Positions 18,893 to 31,500 of a stretch of DNA of 64,000 bases are shown piece after piece (position 1 is the stretch's first letter; every line of letters begins with the position of its first letter). The position numbers and the translations under genes are program-made. The notes beneath the pieces were generated by a model. The model was given only the letters and a program-made list of their open reading frames with translations. It was not told where the DNA came from and ran no database searches. This DNA is from Symsagittifera roscoffensis (lineage: Eukaryota; Xenacoelomorpha; Acoela; Convolutidae), in assembly GCF_963678635.1 (NCBI RefSeq), contig NC_087062.1:27364833-27428832 (forward strand), written 5' to 3'.

Positions 18893-21236
18893 CTGGTCAA
18901 ATGATGAAAGTCAAAACATCTCCTTAAAATTCGACATCAAATCAAGCCAGTTCACAAAAAAGTTCAAACAAGGTTAGCCGGTTACTGTGCAAGTAGCGCA
19001 GAATGTTCCGACCATAGTGTTAAACTTTTTTTTCAAATAAGTGTCGTTTTGTTCGGCGTGGTGCGATGAAAAGAGCTGCACAAAAAATTAGAGATTAGCT
19101 ATCTTCGACAGTCATAGTTAAATAAGCGAATTGAAAAACAATTTTTGTAGAAAAATGACAAGAAAAACTAAAAAAAATGTAAAATTTTTTTAAAAAGTTT
19201 TTGAAATTTTGAATTTTTTTATTCCAAAACGGCGCAAAAGTAACGCTGTTCGAGTAAAACTAAGTTTTTACGTTTTAAATTAGGCTAATGTATATTATTA
19301 AGCCATTGAAATAAGCTATAGTAAGCCTGCTCGCTCGCTTTTTTCGCTCGAAATTAAGAAGAAAGACCCAAAAATTTCAAACCGGTTTTTCTCGACACTG
19401 GGATTTTCTTGAAAAATTTTTCTGTTCAAATTACGGCTGTAAAGGCTTTAATATGATATATCACTCAATTTTCTCCGATGATTATTTGTGGTAGCTGATT
19501 TGCGTGGAAAACAAAAAAGATAAAACACCCAAATACAAAGTTCCTCCCCATTTTTCAAATTATCGGAACAACAATTGAAGAATCAAGTGAACATCAACTT
19601 TCAATTTTTACACAGAGGCGATGCAGAGCTTCGCACCACTTGCGATACCACACATACATAGCATTGCAAGCTAGTAGACAGAAAACGAAACAAAGGCCAC
19701 AAGTAAAAAAAATAGAATATTTCGAAAAAACCATTACTATAAAATTTTCAGAAATTTGTTCAATTAGACAAAAACACGTCAAAAAACACAACAAATGGCT
19801 TTTAATAAGTATTCAGACATAGCAATTGATTGGTAACTATGCCGGCAAAAAATGATCAGACTCCCGTTGAGCGAAATCGTTTTCAGTTGAAAAACTTTTG
19901 AAATTTCTGAAAATCTAAATTTTTAGGAACCCCCTCCGGAAACACAAAAGCGTAAAAATCTGTTTTTCCTTTAAAAACGCGCTTAACTAGGTCATTTACT
20001 CGATAAACAATAAGCCGAAACAAATAAAGCAAAACAAAGCAGCAAAAAAAAACGAAAAAATAATAAATAAAAACTTAATAAGTGAAAAAAATTACAGTAA
20101 TAAATCATAACTCTTTCAGTTACAATAAAACATACTTACAGCAGAGCAAAAATCCGTAACAAGGCTACTAAGCCGAACAAATATAACTAGACACGCAACA
20201 GGGCGACAATTTTTTGAAACGGAATATTTCCCTTTTGAAAAAAAAGTTCTGGTCAGATTCGAACACAACCTTTACCACCTCAGGCGCAGTATTTTTCTCA
20301 AAAACAATGTGCGCCTGAACTGCTATAAAAAGTCTGATTTTGATGTAAGCCAAGCTTTCATATGTTTTTCTGTAACTATTTTGAAACGGAATAATTTGTC
20401 CTGTACAAAACTTAAGACAAAACTTCTTAAAAGAACTGTCAGTAGTAGCAGAAGACCATTAGTTTAACTTAAAATTGCACGTATGCACGTGACTTAAGTC
20501 TAGTGACTCAAGTGATTTTGTTAAACAAATTATTAACCCGAAAAAATCTATATTCCAGTTTGATTACGCTTGCTCATCGCAATCGTAATTATACGCAAAA
20601 ATATTCTAATGAAAGCTGATATTTCGACAAAATCTTATCACCAACTTTGCGCTGAATCAAAACACTTTGGATAGTTTGATAGCAACTGTTTTTTGTATTC
20701 TGCAGATTCAATGGCCAGAGTGACAGTAGACGACAGATTTAACAAAACAGCTCGGCATATGGAAAACCATGAAAAAATATTATTCACTCCGGCAATCAAA
20801 ACTTTAAGAGCAAAAACAGTAAGCCCAAAAATGAGGGTATATGAACCAGTCGAAGTATAAACCAGCTACCACATAAACAAGCCACAAATACCACACTGTT
20901 ACATAATTGTTATGCAATAATTATGTAGCAGTTACGAAAGACATGCAAGTTTCATTCTAATGACGCAACTTTCAGCCGGCTTGTATACTCTGCACATTTT
21001 GGGCTAGTTTATACGTCGACCTCTTCATTCAAACTCCCAAAAATAACCAACTTTACCTCTTTGGTGGTGAAAGGCAGCTCGTTTTTATAGATTGTGTCGA
21101 AGCACTCCCTGTACCACTGTTTGTACAACCTCAACGCCCTCAGTCTCGCCTGCTCTCTACTGGCCGAAAAGAGAGGCGTAACTGGTTTCACAAACGCTTT
21201 TTTGTTCACTGTCGCTACTATCTTCGTAAAGGACAT
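18674..21236 (-). CDS. NDUFA6: NADH dehydrogenase (ubiquinone) 1 alpha subcomplex subunit 6 (B14, LYRM6)
   Basis: Accessory subunit of mitochondrial complex I on the matrix side, a LYR-family protein that binds acyl-loaded ACP. Two exons: 21236-21057 (60 codons, donor GAG|GTAAAG) and 18892-18674 (acceptor TTGACCAG, 72 codons and TGA), phase 0, 132 residues against 128 in human. It aligns along its length: AFVKPVTPLF, RLYKQWYRE (human ELYRAWYRE), FEENKNVTD (human FMKNAHVTD), FKGELELEESQKGW (human IKGKIELEETIKVW), and the C-terminal PKSKDFLDKFYSGD. The LYR triad is LYK here, a conservative change. The start is chosen because the ATG begins the family homology and lies 8 bases after an acceptor-like TTTCAG. 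The single intron is about 2.2 kb and contains RepA and SINE-like repeats. Confidence 0.95.
18974..19570 (+). repeat. RepA copy in the NDUFA6 intron
   Basis: It is nearly full length: TAGCCGGTTACTGTGCAAG at the left, GTTCCTCCCCATTTTTCAAAT at the right. It lies in the only intron of NDUFA6, antisense to it. Confidence 0.75.
19612..20600 (-). mobile_element. tRNA-derived SINE-like composite element, copy 1
   Basis: The same arrangement is found at 32797-33490 and 36347-37020. On the minus strand there is a tRNA-like block with B box GGTTGTGTTCGAATCTGACC (about 20250-20310), a body with GGCTTAGTAGCC and GGATTTTTGCTCTGC, and a 3' hairpin end GCGAAGC...GCATCGCCTCTGTG (19612-19630). It lies in the NDUFA6 intron. 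No ORF belongs to it. Confidence 0.5.
20601..21000. other. No feature seen (NDUFA6 intron)
   Basis: AT-rich intronic sequence without recognised repeats or coding potential. Confidence 0.4.
21057..21236 (-). CDS. NDUFA6: NDUFA6 exon 1 with start codon
   Basis: ATG at 21236-21234, 60 codons, donor GAG|GTAAAG. It holds the N-terminal FVKP segment and the LYR-motif helix (LRLYKQWYRE). Confidence 0.94.
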
Positions 21237-21260
21237 AGCAATAACTGAAACAGTTAAAAC
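21237..21260 (-). other. Splice-acceptor-like site just before the NDUFA6 ATG
   Basis: The minus strand reads GTTTTAACTGTTTCAG, then 8 bases, then ATG. A polypyrimidine tract with AG so near the start codon is what a spliced-leader acceptor, or the acceptor of a 5' UTR intron, looks like. Confidence 0.5.
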
Positions 21261-21826
21261 TTTTTTGAAAAAGCGTCGACAGCAATTTCAACTAGTCAAG
21301 TTTAGAATGTCGAAGTCAAAGCTGATTTCATTTTAAAAGTCCAAAAAATCTACCGCCCTCTCTCTACGACGAAAACTTGAATTTCGTCAAGCCAAAACGT
21401 AATTTATAAATAACTAGCACACAAATCGCACTTAAGGCGCGTCAAATGCCCACATTTTTTGTTTAGATGGAACTTCCTTCTAATAACTTTCAACTTTCTT
21501 CGTTGCATTCGAGTTTTTAACTTCGGATAATCAAAAGAAATATAACAGGGCGGAGCTGATTAATTGCTCACTTTTATGATTGCCAATGTGTTTGATTTTG
21601 TTATTCCGATTTAAGATGGTTATCAATTAATTTTCTATCCGTTGATTGTCCAAATTGATGCAAGTCGACAGATCGTTTATGGTCGAAAAAACGAAACTAA
21701 GCCAATTTACCCGTCAAAAAAACTACCTAATAGAATGTCAATAAAAAGTTCAAAAACTTAGGCTAAAGGAGAATTATCAACAAATTGACCAATCGATTAC
21801 ACAATGCGAAGGAGATTTCTTTTTAG

Positions 21827-23392
21827 TAAACATAGCCAATCAACGATTGGAAAAGAGTAATGAACTCAAGTAAACACAAAAAAAACACTGACTTTTTTGA
21901 AAAAAGCTCGAATTTCAAAGAAAAAAAATAGATGCCCTTTAAGCTCGTTGAATTTCTTAAACGATTTGAGATTGGCGCTTTTTTTGATAATATTAACCCA
22001 ACTTGAGAAAACTGGATCACCAGGTAAAGTTATTATTCCGCTAGAAATCTTAAAATTAAATTCCACTTTCGAAACTAGAAATCGTTTACGAATTTTGCGC
22101 GATTTGCACGTTCAGATTTAGAGAGTGCTATTTACGTCTCATTCAGCAGATAAATTTCAATTGAACTCAAAAAAAGGCTTATATACCTCAGTGCATCAAT
22201 ATTTTAAGACTTTTTCCTGAAAAAAAAAATCAGCAAGACCTATACAAGAGCCTTCACTACGTTCATTACTCTAAAACTCCGTCAATTGAAACCACACCTA
22301 ACTCCATAGTTCTTTTGCGCTTCCTTTTTAATTAATTCGCCAATTTTCATTAATTGGCCAAATTTTAATTAATTAGCCAAAATTTTTTGATCCACCTGAA
22401 AACTCTTTTTATGATTGAAATTATTTTGATAAAACTAATCAATTTGAGAAAAACGGATCGGTAGATAACTTTTTAGTCTGCTAGGATAAGCTCTTTTTTA
22501 AAAACTTTGATCTAATTTTTTTTTCGCCATTTGCGGGGTTTGTTGTTGGGGAAGATACTTTGCATTCCACTAAATAAATTAATTTGAAGTGAATTTAAAA
22601 GGAAATTAAAAGTCAGAAGAAAAAAACCATTAGCAACCTGACTTTTTTCTAACCAATCATCTAAAAAACAGATCGTTTATTGCCTTAAAACAAATCAAAC
22701 CAGAAAAATTTTGGAGTTCAAACTTTTTATACAGAGGCGAAGTTGCACTTCGCATACACAAGCAAAAATATGACCGATAACGCTTCTGTGAAAAACTGAA
22801 TGAGTAAAACTTTGAGTCTACAAAATGTCCTAAGTGACGCACGCCAATTATGACGCATTAGCAGTCAATTTGAAAAAAAAAGAAATTTACCAACTAACAT
22901 GCTACAATTTATAGATCAGTCTATGGAGCAGTGATAACATGAAAAAATTATGTAACAAAAACGAAATGAAATTTTTTTTAATTTGAGATTTTTTTGTAAA
23001 AATCATTCCCCACACGCCATATTAAGAAAAAAAGTGATAAATTTCGCTCCTAATAACAAATCAATTATGGCAAATAAGCTTCCTTCAACCAATTTGGAAC
23101 AATTTCTATGACGGATTAAATCTTCGCTTACGCGTTAATAGCGCAAAATATATCGCGAGTTAACTGTCCCAAATTGGCCAAAATAGCCATTTTAAAAGCC
23201 CCACAACTTAACGAAAAATGATCAAACGTGAAACATCTTTCCAAATTTAAGCTCACAACAATACCTTTTGAATGATATTTAAAAATTCTGTCAAAAATGG
23301 CTAGTTAAAAGTCAAAATTTGTCTGAAGAAAAAAAAACCCACCCCGAGCACAAATATTCCGTTAGTTACTTTCGTTACGAAAGTCGGAAAAA
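21827..23392 (+). repeat. 1.5-kb duplicated segment (RepC + linker + RepB), copy 1
   Basis: It aligns in order with 28905-30384. Parts are: RepC (21827-22260, ATGAACTCAAGTAAACAC ... CAGCAAGACCTATA); a shared linker including CACACCTAACTCCATAGTTC and ACTAATCAATTTGAGAAAAA; the short hairpin CAGAGGCGAAGTTGCACTTC (22730); and RepB without its left hairpin (22918-23392). It lies between NDUFA6 and Gemin5. It may be one composite element and not two independent nested insertions. Confidence 0.7.
22918..23392 (+). mobile_element. RepB copy 4, left end missing
   Basis: It starts within RepB at TCTATGGAGCAGTGATAAC and ends at TTTCGTTACGAAAGTCGGAA. It lacks the ACAAGACTGCTCG hairpin end, exactly like the copy at 29926-30384. 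Confidence 0.7.
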
Positions 23393-24582
23393 TAATAGTC
23401 TGTGTTAAAATCTTTAGCATTGACTGTACTTAAAAGCTGGTTATTGGTCACACATTTATTGAACACATTTTATCGCAGCAGTAGTTGCGTCGCAACAATA
23501 TTTGCGACTTAGGTTGCAAAAAAAAGATAGTTCATTCTTTAACACAAGCATTGCTTGTGTAAAAATGATGTAATTTTTTTAATATAACTTTCAAATTAAC
23601 ACTAATCTTTTTTCCGGTTTTCTAAAGTTCATTCACAATTTTCCAACTATCTGTTGGCAATGTTAACAGATGACAAATTGTATGTCCTTTATCACTCCTG
23701 AAACTGCCAACTATGCTGGTGCGTATTTTCAGATTTTTGCGATGAGTAGACAGTCATTAAAAAGTATCACGAAACAGGAAAATCAGTATTGAGAGAATGG
23801 GTCTCTGGGTACTGCTTTCGAAGTATTTTCGATGAAACCTTGTTTAACAGGATGATCAATAAAAATTTCTCCCAATTTCAGGTATGAGTCATACCTATAA
23901 GCAAAAAAAAAATAGCGTAAATAGATAAGTGTTAATAGTTATATCCTAAACTCAATAAAAAACGAAAAACTAAAATTTTGAAAGCAGTTACTGAGATTTT
24001 TCGAAATGTTGCCGGCAGACAGCCCTGTTTAGTAAAGTTTTCACACTGATTATTTCAATTTTTTGGCTGCGAATGTTTTACGTCACATTAACAACTTTTT
24101 TTACTCCTCTTATTCAAGAAAAAATTCATTACGATGCAAAACTTAGGGCATATGAGGAAATCTGGCAATTTCAGACCCGGATTACACTGGTCATTAAAAC
24201 CATATATTGATAGTTTCATAGAGGGTAGCTCAGATCATTTTTTCCCATTCTATGTAAAATTTTCTCTGAATTTCAGAAAAATTGTCCAAAAAAAAACATT
24301 GAAAACATTGTAAATAAAAGTCTTCAATTTGTTCATTGACACTTCATAACTTCATTATGCTGAAAACTTTAGTAGCTTAGTTAATGAAAAAATTTACAAA
24401 ATTTCCTCTTGTTTTCAAACACTTCAAGGAGCTTTTAGTGCGCTGGATGAAACAAACACACTTCCGAAAAAAGTTTTATGAATGAAACCCATCAAAAATG
24501 GCGGGTACATACTTCTGAACGAGTACCTGTCTCTGCGCCAATTTTGGTGTTTTAGTCAACCTATTTCATATAACTATAATAT
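23393..24582. other. Intergenic spacer, no gene seen
   Basis: AT-rich sequence between the duplicated segment and the 3' end of Gemin5. No exon, repeat or RNA gene was recognised. Confidence 0.4.
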
Positions 24583-24588
24583 TTTATT
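24583..24588 (-). terminator. Poly(A) signal AATAAA for Gemin5
   Basis: On the minus strand CAATAATAAAATATT lies about 200 bases after the Gemin5 TGA. It is the first canonical signal downstream of the stop. Confidence 0.55.
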
Positions 24589-24786
24589 ATTGAGAACCAA
24601 ACATGGGCAACTGCAATAGCTGTGGACAATATGGAGCAAGTTTGACTATATGAGAAACTCCAAGTAGGAATTGTTTTTAAAACGAACTAGAACAAAACTA
24701 AACTTTAAGAAACTAAATCAAATTTGATTCATTCGCAGAAAACAAAGAATAAATTAACTTTCAGTCAGTTGAAGCTGTAAATAATA

Positions 24787-25518
24787 TCATTTATCAGCAT
24801 TTGGTTCTCCAATCAAGGGTCTGAATTTCTCTTTCAAAATAGTCTCAATTATAGGGAAAACCAAGACATCAGCTGCTTCCTCGTTTTGAGCTCTCGTCTC
24901 AATAATGATCAAAACTATTTCCAGAACCGCCACTAGAAATGACTTGCACATTTTCGCATTGATATTGGAGACATGAATTATATCAGCAGTCGATTTGAGC
25001 TTTAAAAGTTGAGGCAATGTTCTGTCCAAATAAATGACACAATCGCTATATTCATTGCTTGCGGGTTCTTTTTCTAAATCAGCTTTTTTCAATTTTCCAC
25101 AGAATTCCAAGAGAAATCGATCGAACCTCGATTCAATTGTTGTAGCAACTTCATCCGAACTATTTGCGGGAACTTCAAATACTTTCGAAGATTCAGTATT
25201 ACGATTCTCGATTAACTGAATATTCATGCACTTCTCAGCCTCCGCCGTGAACAATTTCACTACTTGAATGGAAAATTTCAAGATGTCGGCCGATTGAAAT
25301 GCAGTCAACTTTTCGTTCTGTATCAACTCTTGAGCTCTGCTAAACTCGAAGCCCAATAACAGCTTCACGACGCATATGTTCATAAGGTATTCCACCCTGT
25401 CAGCTGATGCGTTCTCAGTGACCATTGTAATATCCAAGGCTAATAAATTGGCTTCAACGTGGTTTCTCGTAGTCAGAAGTCGGGCTGCTCTTTCGTAATC
25501 TCCGAGTGTCAAGTAGCA
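24787..25518 (-). CDS. GEMIN5: Gemin5 exon 9 with stop
   Basis: Acceptor CTTTTTAG, starts TGC TAC TTG (CYLTLGDY, human CYLGATCAY), open to TGA at 24789-24787. It is a helical region throughout, ending GEPNADK. Its C-terminal part aligns only loosely with the human helical region before the C-terminal RNA-binding segment. Confidence 0.9.
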   Translation of the reverse strand, partial: CYLTLGDYERAARLLTTRNHVEANLLALDITMVTENASADRVEYLMNICVVKLLLGFEFSRAQELIQNEKLTAFQSADILKFSIQVVKLFTAEAEKCMNIQLIENRNTESSKVFEVPANSSDEVATTIESRFDRFLLEFCGKLKKADLEKEPASNEYSDCVIYLDRTLPQLLKLKSTADIIHVSNINAKMCKSFLVAVLEIVLIIIETRAQNEEAADVLVFPIIETILKEKFRPLIGEPNADK

Positions 25519-28500
25519 CTAAAAAGTGGTATAAAATTTGGTAATTTAACCGGTCATTTAAAATTGGTACTTTTATTACGCAGAGGCGAAGCGGAGCTTC
25601 GCACCACTAGTGATGCAACACAAACATAAAAAACATTAGTCGAAAAAAAACTTTAAATTTGAAAAAACTAAGCGAACCAAAACATTCGTAAGTCTCGATT
25701 ATATCAACTAGGGGCCCAGCTAAAGCTGGAGGTACGTGCTTCATATTCAATGAATTTGCTATACTGATGCGGCACAAAAAAAGTGATATCAAAAATTGGA
25801 CATTGCCCAAAACCTGAGTTGTTTCTCTACTAAACACAGAGGCGAAGCTGCGCTTTGCAAACACAAGCGAGGAAAATGAAAAAAAAAAGACCTCTAAACA
25901 GGCAAAACAAAGTGAAATAAGGAAAAGGTTAAAAAGTTACCTTGAGAAACATTTTTGCAAGGCTTGGGAGTAACACATTCTCACATCTGCTTCATGACCG
26001 CTTGTAATTTTACTAACACTAGCCGCCAATAAAGCAGCTGCAGTTTCTATCAAACTGCCAATGCGATGCAGGAAAAACTCGACCAAAAAAACTAACTATT
26101 TCAATGTTCCGGATTTGGATCTCGTACCGGTTGATTAAGATTTCCACTTCCTCGCAATCGCGCCACGGACGCTTGGAGGAAAAACTGGTTGTCCAGCTTA
26201 TGCTAGATTCACATGTTTTAATATTTTGATCATATTTTATACTGATACCGAAATGCGTAATTTTGAAAGTTTCAAAAATGGACTTAACGCAAAACCTTAG
26301 TGATTGTTCTGATAAGTAGTGGATTAGCTGCATATTTAAAGAAAAAAAACAACTAATCGATCTTTCAACTGAATTCTTTATCTAAGATTTGATTAGGTAG
26401 TTTTCGAAAAAAAATTGAAAAAGGTTCCAAAAAACGATCAAAAATTGAAAAAGTTGGATTTTCCTAAATTCACAAAATTTTCACTATTAAAAGGTGGGAA
26501 TAGTCTCGTATGCAGGGAAGATTTCCACCGCCTGATTTTTAGACTGAAACCTTAATCTCGGCTTCAGCTAGTAGCTTTCGAGAACAGTGATAAAATTTCT
26601 TTAAAGAAAAACGGTTAACTTCAAAAATGGATTTTCCGATGTCCATATCAGCTTTTTTGCAAAATAAATAAGGCGAAACAGATTACACACAAAAAATCTA
26701 ACCACGATGTTAGTTTAATTGAATTATCAACCTCAGAATCAGCAGGTTAGTTTTTGGCCATACTTTTTCAAAAAAAGGGCATAGCCGCTTGCGCAGGGAA
26801 GATTCGCATACCACGTTTCTTCTTCCGGCTGAACTCTTAATCTCTGATTTAGCAGGGTAGTTTTTGAGAAAAGCCACTTGAGAGGGAAAGATCCCAATGA
26901 TTAGTTCTTTAGTTTAAACGTTCATCTCAGATGTCAAAAATCTCCTACTGAAACTTTCGAACGTGCTGTAAACTGAAAAGAGACTAGCAAAATATGCAGG
27001 CACATAGAATAGCAGCCAGTTTTTACAAGGACACCATTGTTTTGAAAATTGGATCAGTAGTTTTTGAGGAAAAAGGCAATTTTTGCGAAATCTTCAAAAA
27101 TTTACCAAAGGGTCGCAAAAAAAAACAAAAAGTAACAAATCCCATACATTTTCATAACAACTGTTGTTTTCAAACAGGACCTAACACTAGCCAAAAAAAA
27201 ACCAGCACTATATATGCTATTAAATTACCTATGCTTAAATACGCTTAAATATGATGAAATTCAAGTATGAGCGTTTTTATTTGCGACTTAGCTTGGAAAA
27301 AAAGAGAGTTCGTAATAATACACTTCGCATCGCTTTTTTAAATAAGTTAGAAGAGTATAAAATTTAGAAATAACCAACTTTCCCAATGATATAACATTTC
27401 TTCTACAAAAAATGAAGGAGTCGCCGCTTCTGCAGGAACAATTATCATAACCAGTTTTTTGGAATTGAACTTTTCATCTTAGAGTTGAGTGTAAATTTTA
27501 GAAAAAATTGAAAAATTTCTGAACAACGGTCAAAAGTTCTAAAAACGGTCAATAGACCTTTTAAAAGCCATAGGTTTTTTCTGCAACAAGCAGGTTTTAG
27601 GCGCTTAAGCAGATAAGACTCACAAAAACTGTTTTCTCGATTGAACACGTTTTCGCATAAAGTCACTAACAAAAAACTGTTTAAGTTTCAAAACTTTGAT
27701 TTGTTAGGAGGCGAAAAGTTTTTTCTCAATTAAACTGGGCAAAGAAAATTATAACCGTAGGTTTTCAACAAGCTTTAGTGTCGATTAAAACTATGATATC
27801 AGATTTGGCAGGATCGTTAGCGAGAAAAGTCCAAAAAACGGTCAAAAAATCAAATATTTGACATTTCTGCGAATCATAGCTTTTTGTGTGACAAAATAGC
27901 GCGTAGCCGCTCTTAGAGAAGGAATCCACGCAACTTGTAATTTCGATTAAATCCAAAATATCAGATTTGGGAGCGTAATGCTCGAGAAAAATTCAAGAAA
28001 AAAATCAAAATTTCCGGAGGCCATAACTTCTGGTGTCAGAAAAATTTGGGCGTATTCGCACAAGCAAATGAGCTTGCCTTAACCTGATTTTTGAACTAAA
28101 CTGAAAATCTCAAATGGCAGGGTAGTTTTCGAGATTATTTAGAAAGTTTTAAAAACTGTCAACAAAATTTGACTTTTCCGAGGGCGATAACTTTTTGTGT
28201 AAAAAACTTTGTGAGGCGACGCTAATGCAGAAGAGCGTCCCACTGCCCGCTAATTCCATTGAACCCATTATATCACACTTGACAGGTTAGTTTTCGAGAA
28301 AAGTCAAAAGGTTCAAGAAACTGCCAATAATCAAAAATTTGACTATTCGAGGTCCATAACTTTGTGTAAAAAAATTGGGCGTAGCCGCATATGCAGGGAG
28401 CTTTTCAAAACAATTAAACTAAAAGCTTTGTGAGGTGTAGTGTTAGAGAAAGCAAAAAAAGTCAAAAATATTGGTCAAATATTTCCCCACAAAAGTATGG

Positions 28501-31500
28501 GTCTAATATTCCCCAAGACTTTTTCGAAAGCTGTAGACAGAAAGGTCAAGTAAAAAGAGACTCTGGGGGAAAAGGTTGGCTCACAGGTGAGAAGGCGGTC
28601 TATTGATTGATACCCCTTTTCTGAAGTTCCTGATAAAAACAAAGACTTTTCCTATGAACTTGGAAAAAAATTTCCATAACGGAAAAAAAGGGAAATTTCA
28701 AACCGATTGTTTAACATACAACCAATTTGAAGAGCGCGCAGGGGAACGTTAAAAATGTATTTCCCTTGATACGACCCAAAATTAGTTCATTAAGCCCACA
28801 AAAATTGGCCGAAATAAATTTGGGCCGAGGAATTTTCTTAAGCGATACAAAAACCAAGAAGGAAATATGAAGTCGAGGTAAATAAATTACAAAATCTAGG
28901 AGTAAGTCAAACATAGCCAACTGACAGTTAAAAACGAGCAATGAACTCAAGGACACTGAAAAAAACGACTTGTTTTTTCAAAATCTTCAACATTTGAAAT
29001 CCGAAGAAAAAAAGAGGGCCTTAAAGCTCTTTGAATTTGTAGAACCATATATGATGGACAATTTTTTGTTAAAAACACAATTGGAGAAAACTGGATCAAT
29101 AGGTGAAATTTTTATTTCGCTGGGCAACCTGATAATTAATTTCCGTTTTCGAAATTAGAAAACGATGACGTTTTTCGTAACCTTTACTTTTTTGCTGTTC
29201 GATAGTGGAGTTTGCCTTCCTTTTAACAATAGAACTGCACTGAACTTAAAAAGAAATCACCAGTCAAACAGCGAAAAATCAAAATTGAGCGTAAACAAAT
29301 TTTTCCTAAAAAAAACAAAAATCAGCAAGACCTATATAGGAGTACTCACTACGTTCATTACTTTTAAAAATACGTCGGTTAAAAGCACACCTAACTCCAT
29401 AGTTCTTGTGCGCTTCCTTTTTAGTTATTTCGCCAAACTTAAACTCGTTTGATCCACCTGAAAGCTCTTTTTATGATTCAAATTATTTTGATAAAACTAA
29501 TCAATTTGAGAAAAACGGATCGGTAGATAATTTTTTATCCTTTTGGGATAAGCTCTTTTTTAAAAACTTTTCACTTTGAAGTGAATTAAAAACAAAATTA
29601 AAGGTCAGAAGATAAAAAAGAGCATTAACAACCTGACTGCTTTATAACCAATCATCTGAAAGAAAACAGCTCGTTCATTGCCTTAAAACAAATCAAACAA
29701 GAAAAATTTTTGGATTACTAAGTTTTTACACAGAGGCGAAGTTGCACTTCGCATACACAAGAAAAAATGTGACCGATAACGCTTCTGTGAAAAACTGATT
29801 GGTAAAACTTTGGGTCAACAAAATTTCTTAAATGACGAACGCCAATTATGACTCATTAGCAGTACCAGTCAATTTGAAAAAAAAAGAAATTCACCAACTA
29901 ACACGACTCAATTTATCGAGCAATCTATGGAGCAGTAATAAAATGAAAAAATTATGTGTAACAACAATAAAATGAATTTTTTTAATTTGAGATTTTTTGT
30001 GAAAATCATCACCCCACGCGCCATATTAAGAACACAGTGATAAATTTGGCTCCTAGTAACAGATCAGTTATGGCAAATAAGCTTCCTTCAACCAATTTGG
30101 AACAATTTCTATGACGGACTAAATCTTCGTTTACGCGTTAATAGCGCGAAATATATCGCGCGTTAATTGTGCCAAATTAGCCATTTTTAAACCCCCTTAA
30201 CTTAACGAAAAATGATCACAGTTATAACATCTTTCAAAATTTAAGCTCAAGACATCAATAACTTATGAATGACATTTAAAATTCTGTCAAAATGGCTAGT
30301 TAAAAAGTCGAAATTTGTCTGAAGAAAAAAAACCCACCCGAGCACAAATATTCCGTTACTTTCGTATCGAAAGTCGGAACAATCATTGTTACGACGACTT
30401 CATGGAGTGGGCAGCAAACAGGGCTGTAAAATTGACAATAAAAACATATTGAGAAAAGGAAAAAAATATATAGTAGATTATATTATATCTCTTTATATAT
30501 CCTTTAAGTTCTTTGAACACCTAGAAAAATTTATGATTGACTTTTTTATATAAAAAATTGACCCAATTTGAGAAAACTAGACGGATAGTTAAATTTTTTT
30601 TCTGCTGGAAAATCTGAAAAAAAACCCAGTTTCGAAAGTAGAAGTCGATCACGTTTCTCTTGACCCTTACATTTTTGGTAATCGATAGTTAAGCTCGCCT
30701 TCCTTTTAACAAAAGAAATTTAGAAAACTTGAAAAAAGCTCAAAATCAAACTGCCAAAAATCAAACTTGAGCGTGAACAAATTTTAAGACTTCCTGAAAA
30801 ACAAACAAAAAAATTATCACGACCGATATTTGAGTTTTTCTTCATTCATGGAAACCTTTAACTTCTTTATATCCCAGAAGACATATCCTCTTGAATAATT
30901 TGTCGACCGAGTACTATGATATCATTAGTTGATACTTTTTTCGTTGCAAGGGCCATAATAATTTGATAAGGTTACCGACTTTGTAAAACTATTGCAATGA
31001 TATCAGATGGAGACTTTGTAATATTTAAGTGTAATATTTCACCTGAGCAGCTGTTTCAAAGTTCTGACTCTTTTCTGAGTTAGTCGCTAATTCCTCGTGA
31101 AGTTTCCTCAAATAAGGATCGCCAGCTGGTAGTCGAAATGTTCCTATCACGACTGCGTCTTTCAATCTTAACAAAACATAACGCTTTCACTTTAAAATTA
31201 AAAAATTGCCTCAGATCGTGTGTTGACTTATTTTTGAATTTAAGATGTGCTGAGCTCAGTTTCATGTGCATAAAAAAATTGATTGCAAAGCTTTTCACCC
31301 ACAAAAAAAAGTATTTAAAATTCATTTGCTGGTGTAAATTTATTTCCATAACTCACTTTCCGTTATCTGCCATCAGCTTGATCGCTTGGTGTACTCGGTT
31401 CAACATTAACAGGTACTGACATGCGTCATTCACGTTTCCGTTTTTTCTGCTCTGATCAAGCAATGCCTCCACACATTTGCGCCACAACTTGAAACCACCC

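Noticed and set aside
26019-26333. Minus-strand open frame of 104 codons in Gemin5 intron 8
   Set aside because: Exon 8 joins exon 9 directly in phase and matches human Gemin5 across the junction, so there is no place for another coding exon. Composition is noise-like.
29165-29452. Plus-strand open frame with a signal-peptide-like start (MTFFVTFTFLLFDSG)
   Set aside because: It lies wholly in the duplicated RepC unit, and the sister copy at 21.8-22.3 kb does not keep the frame.
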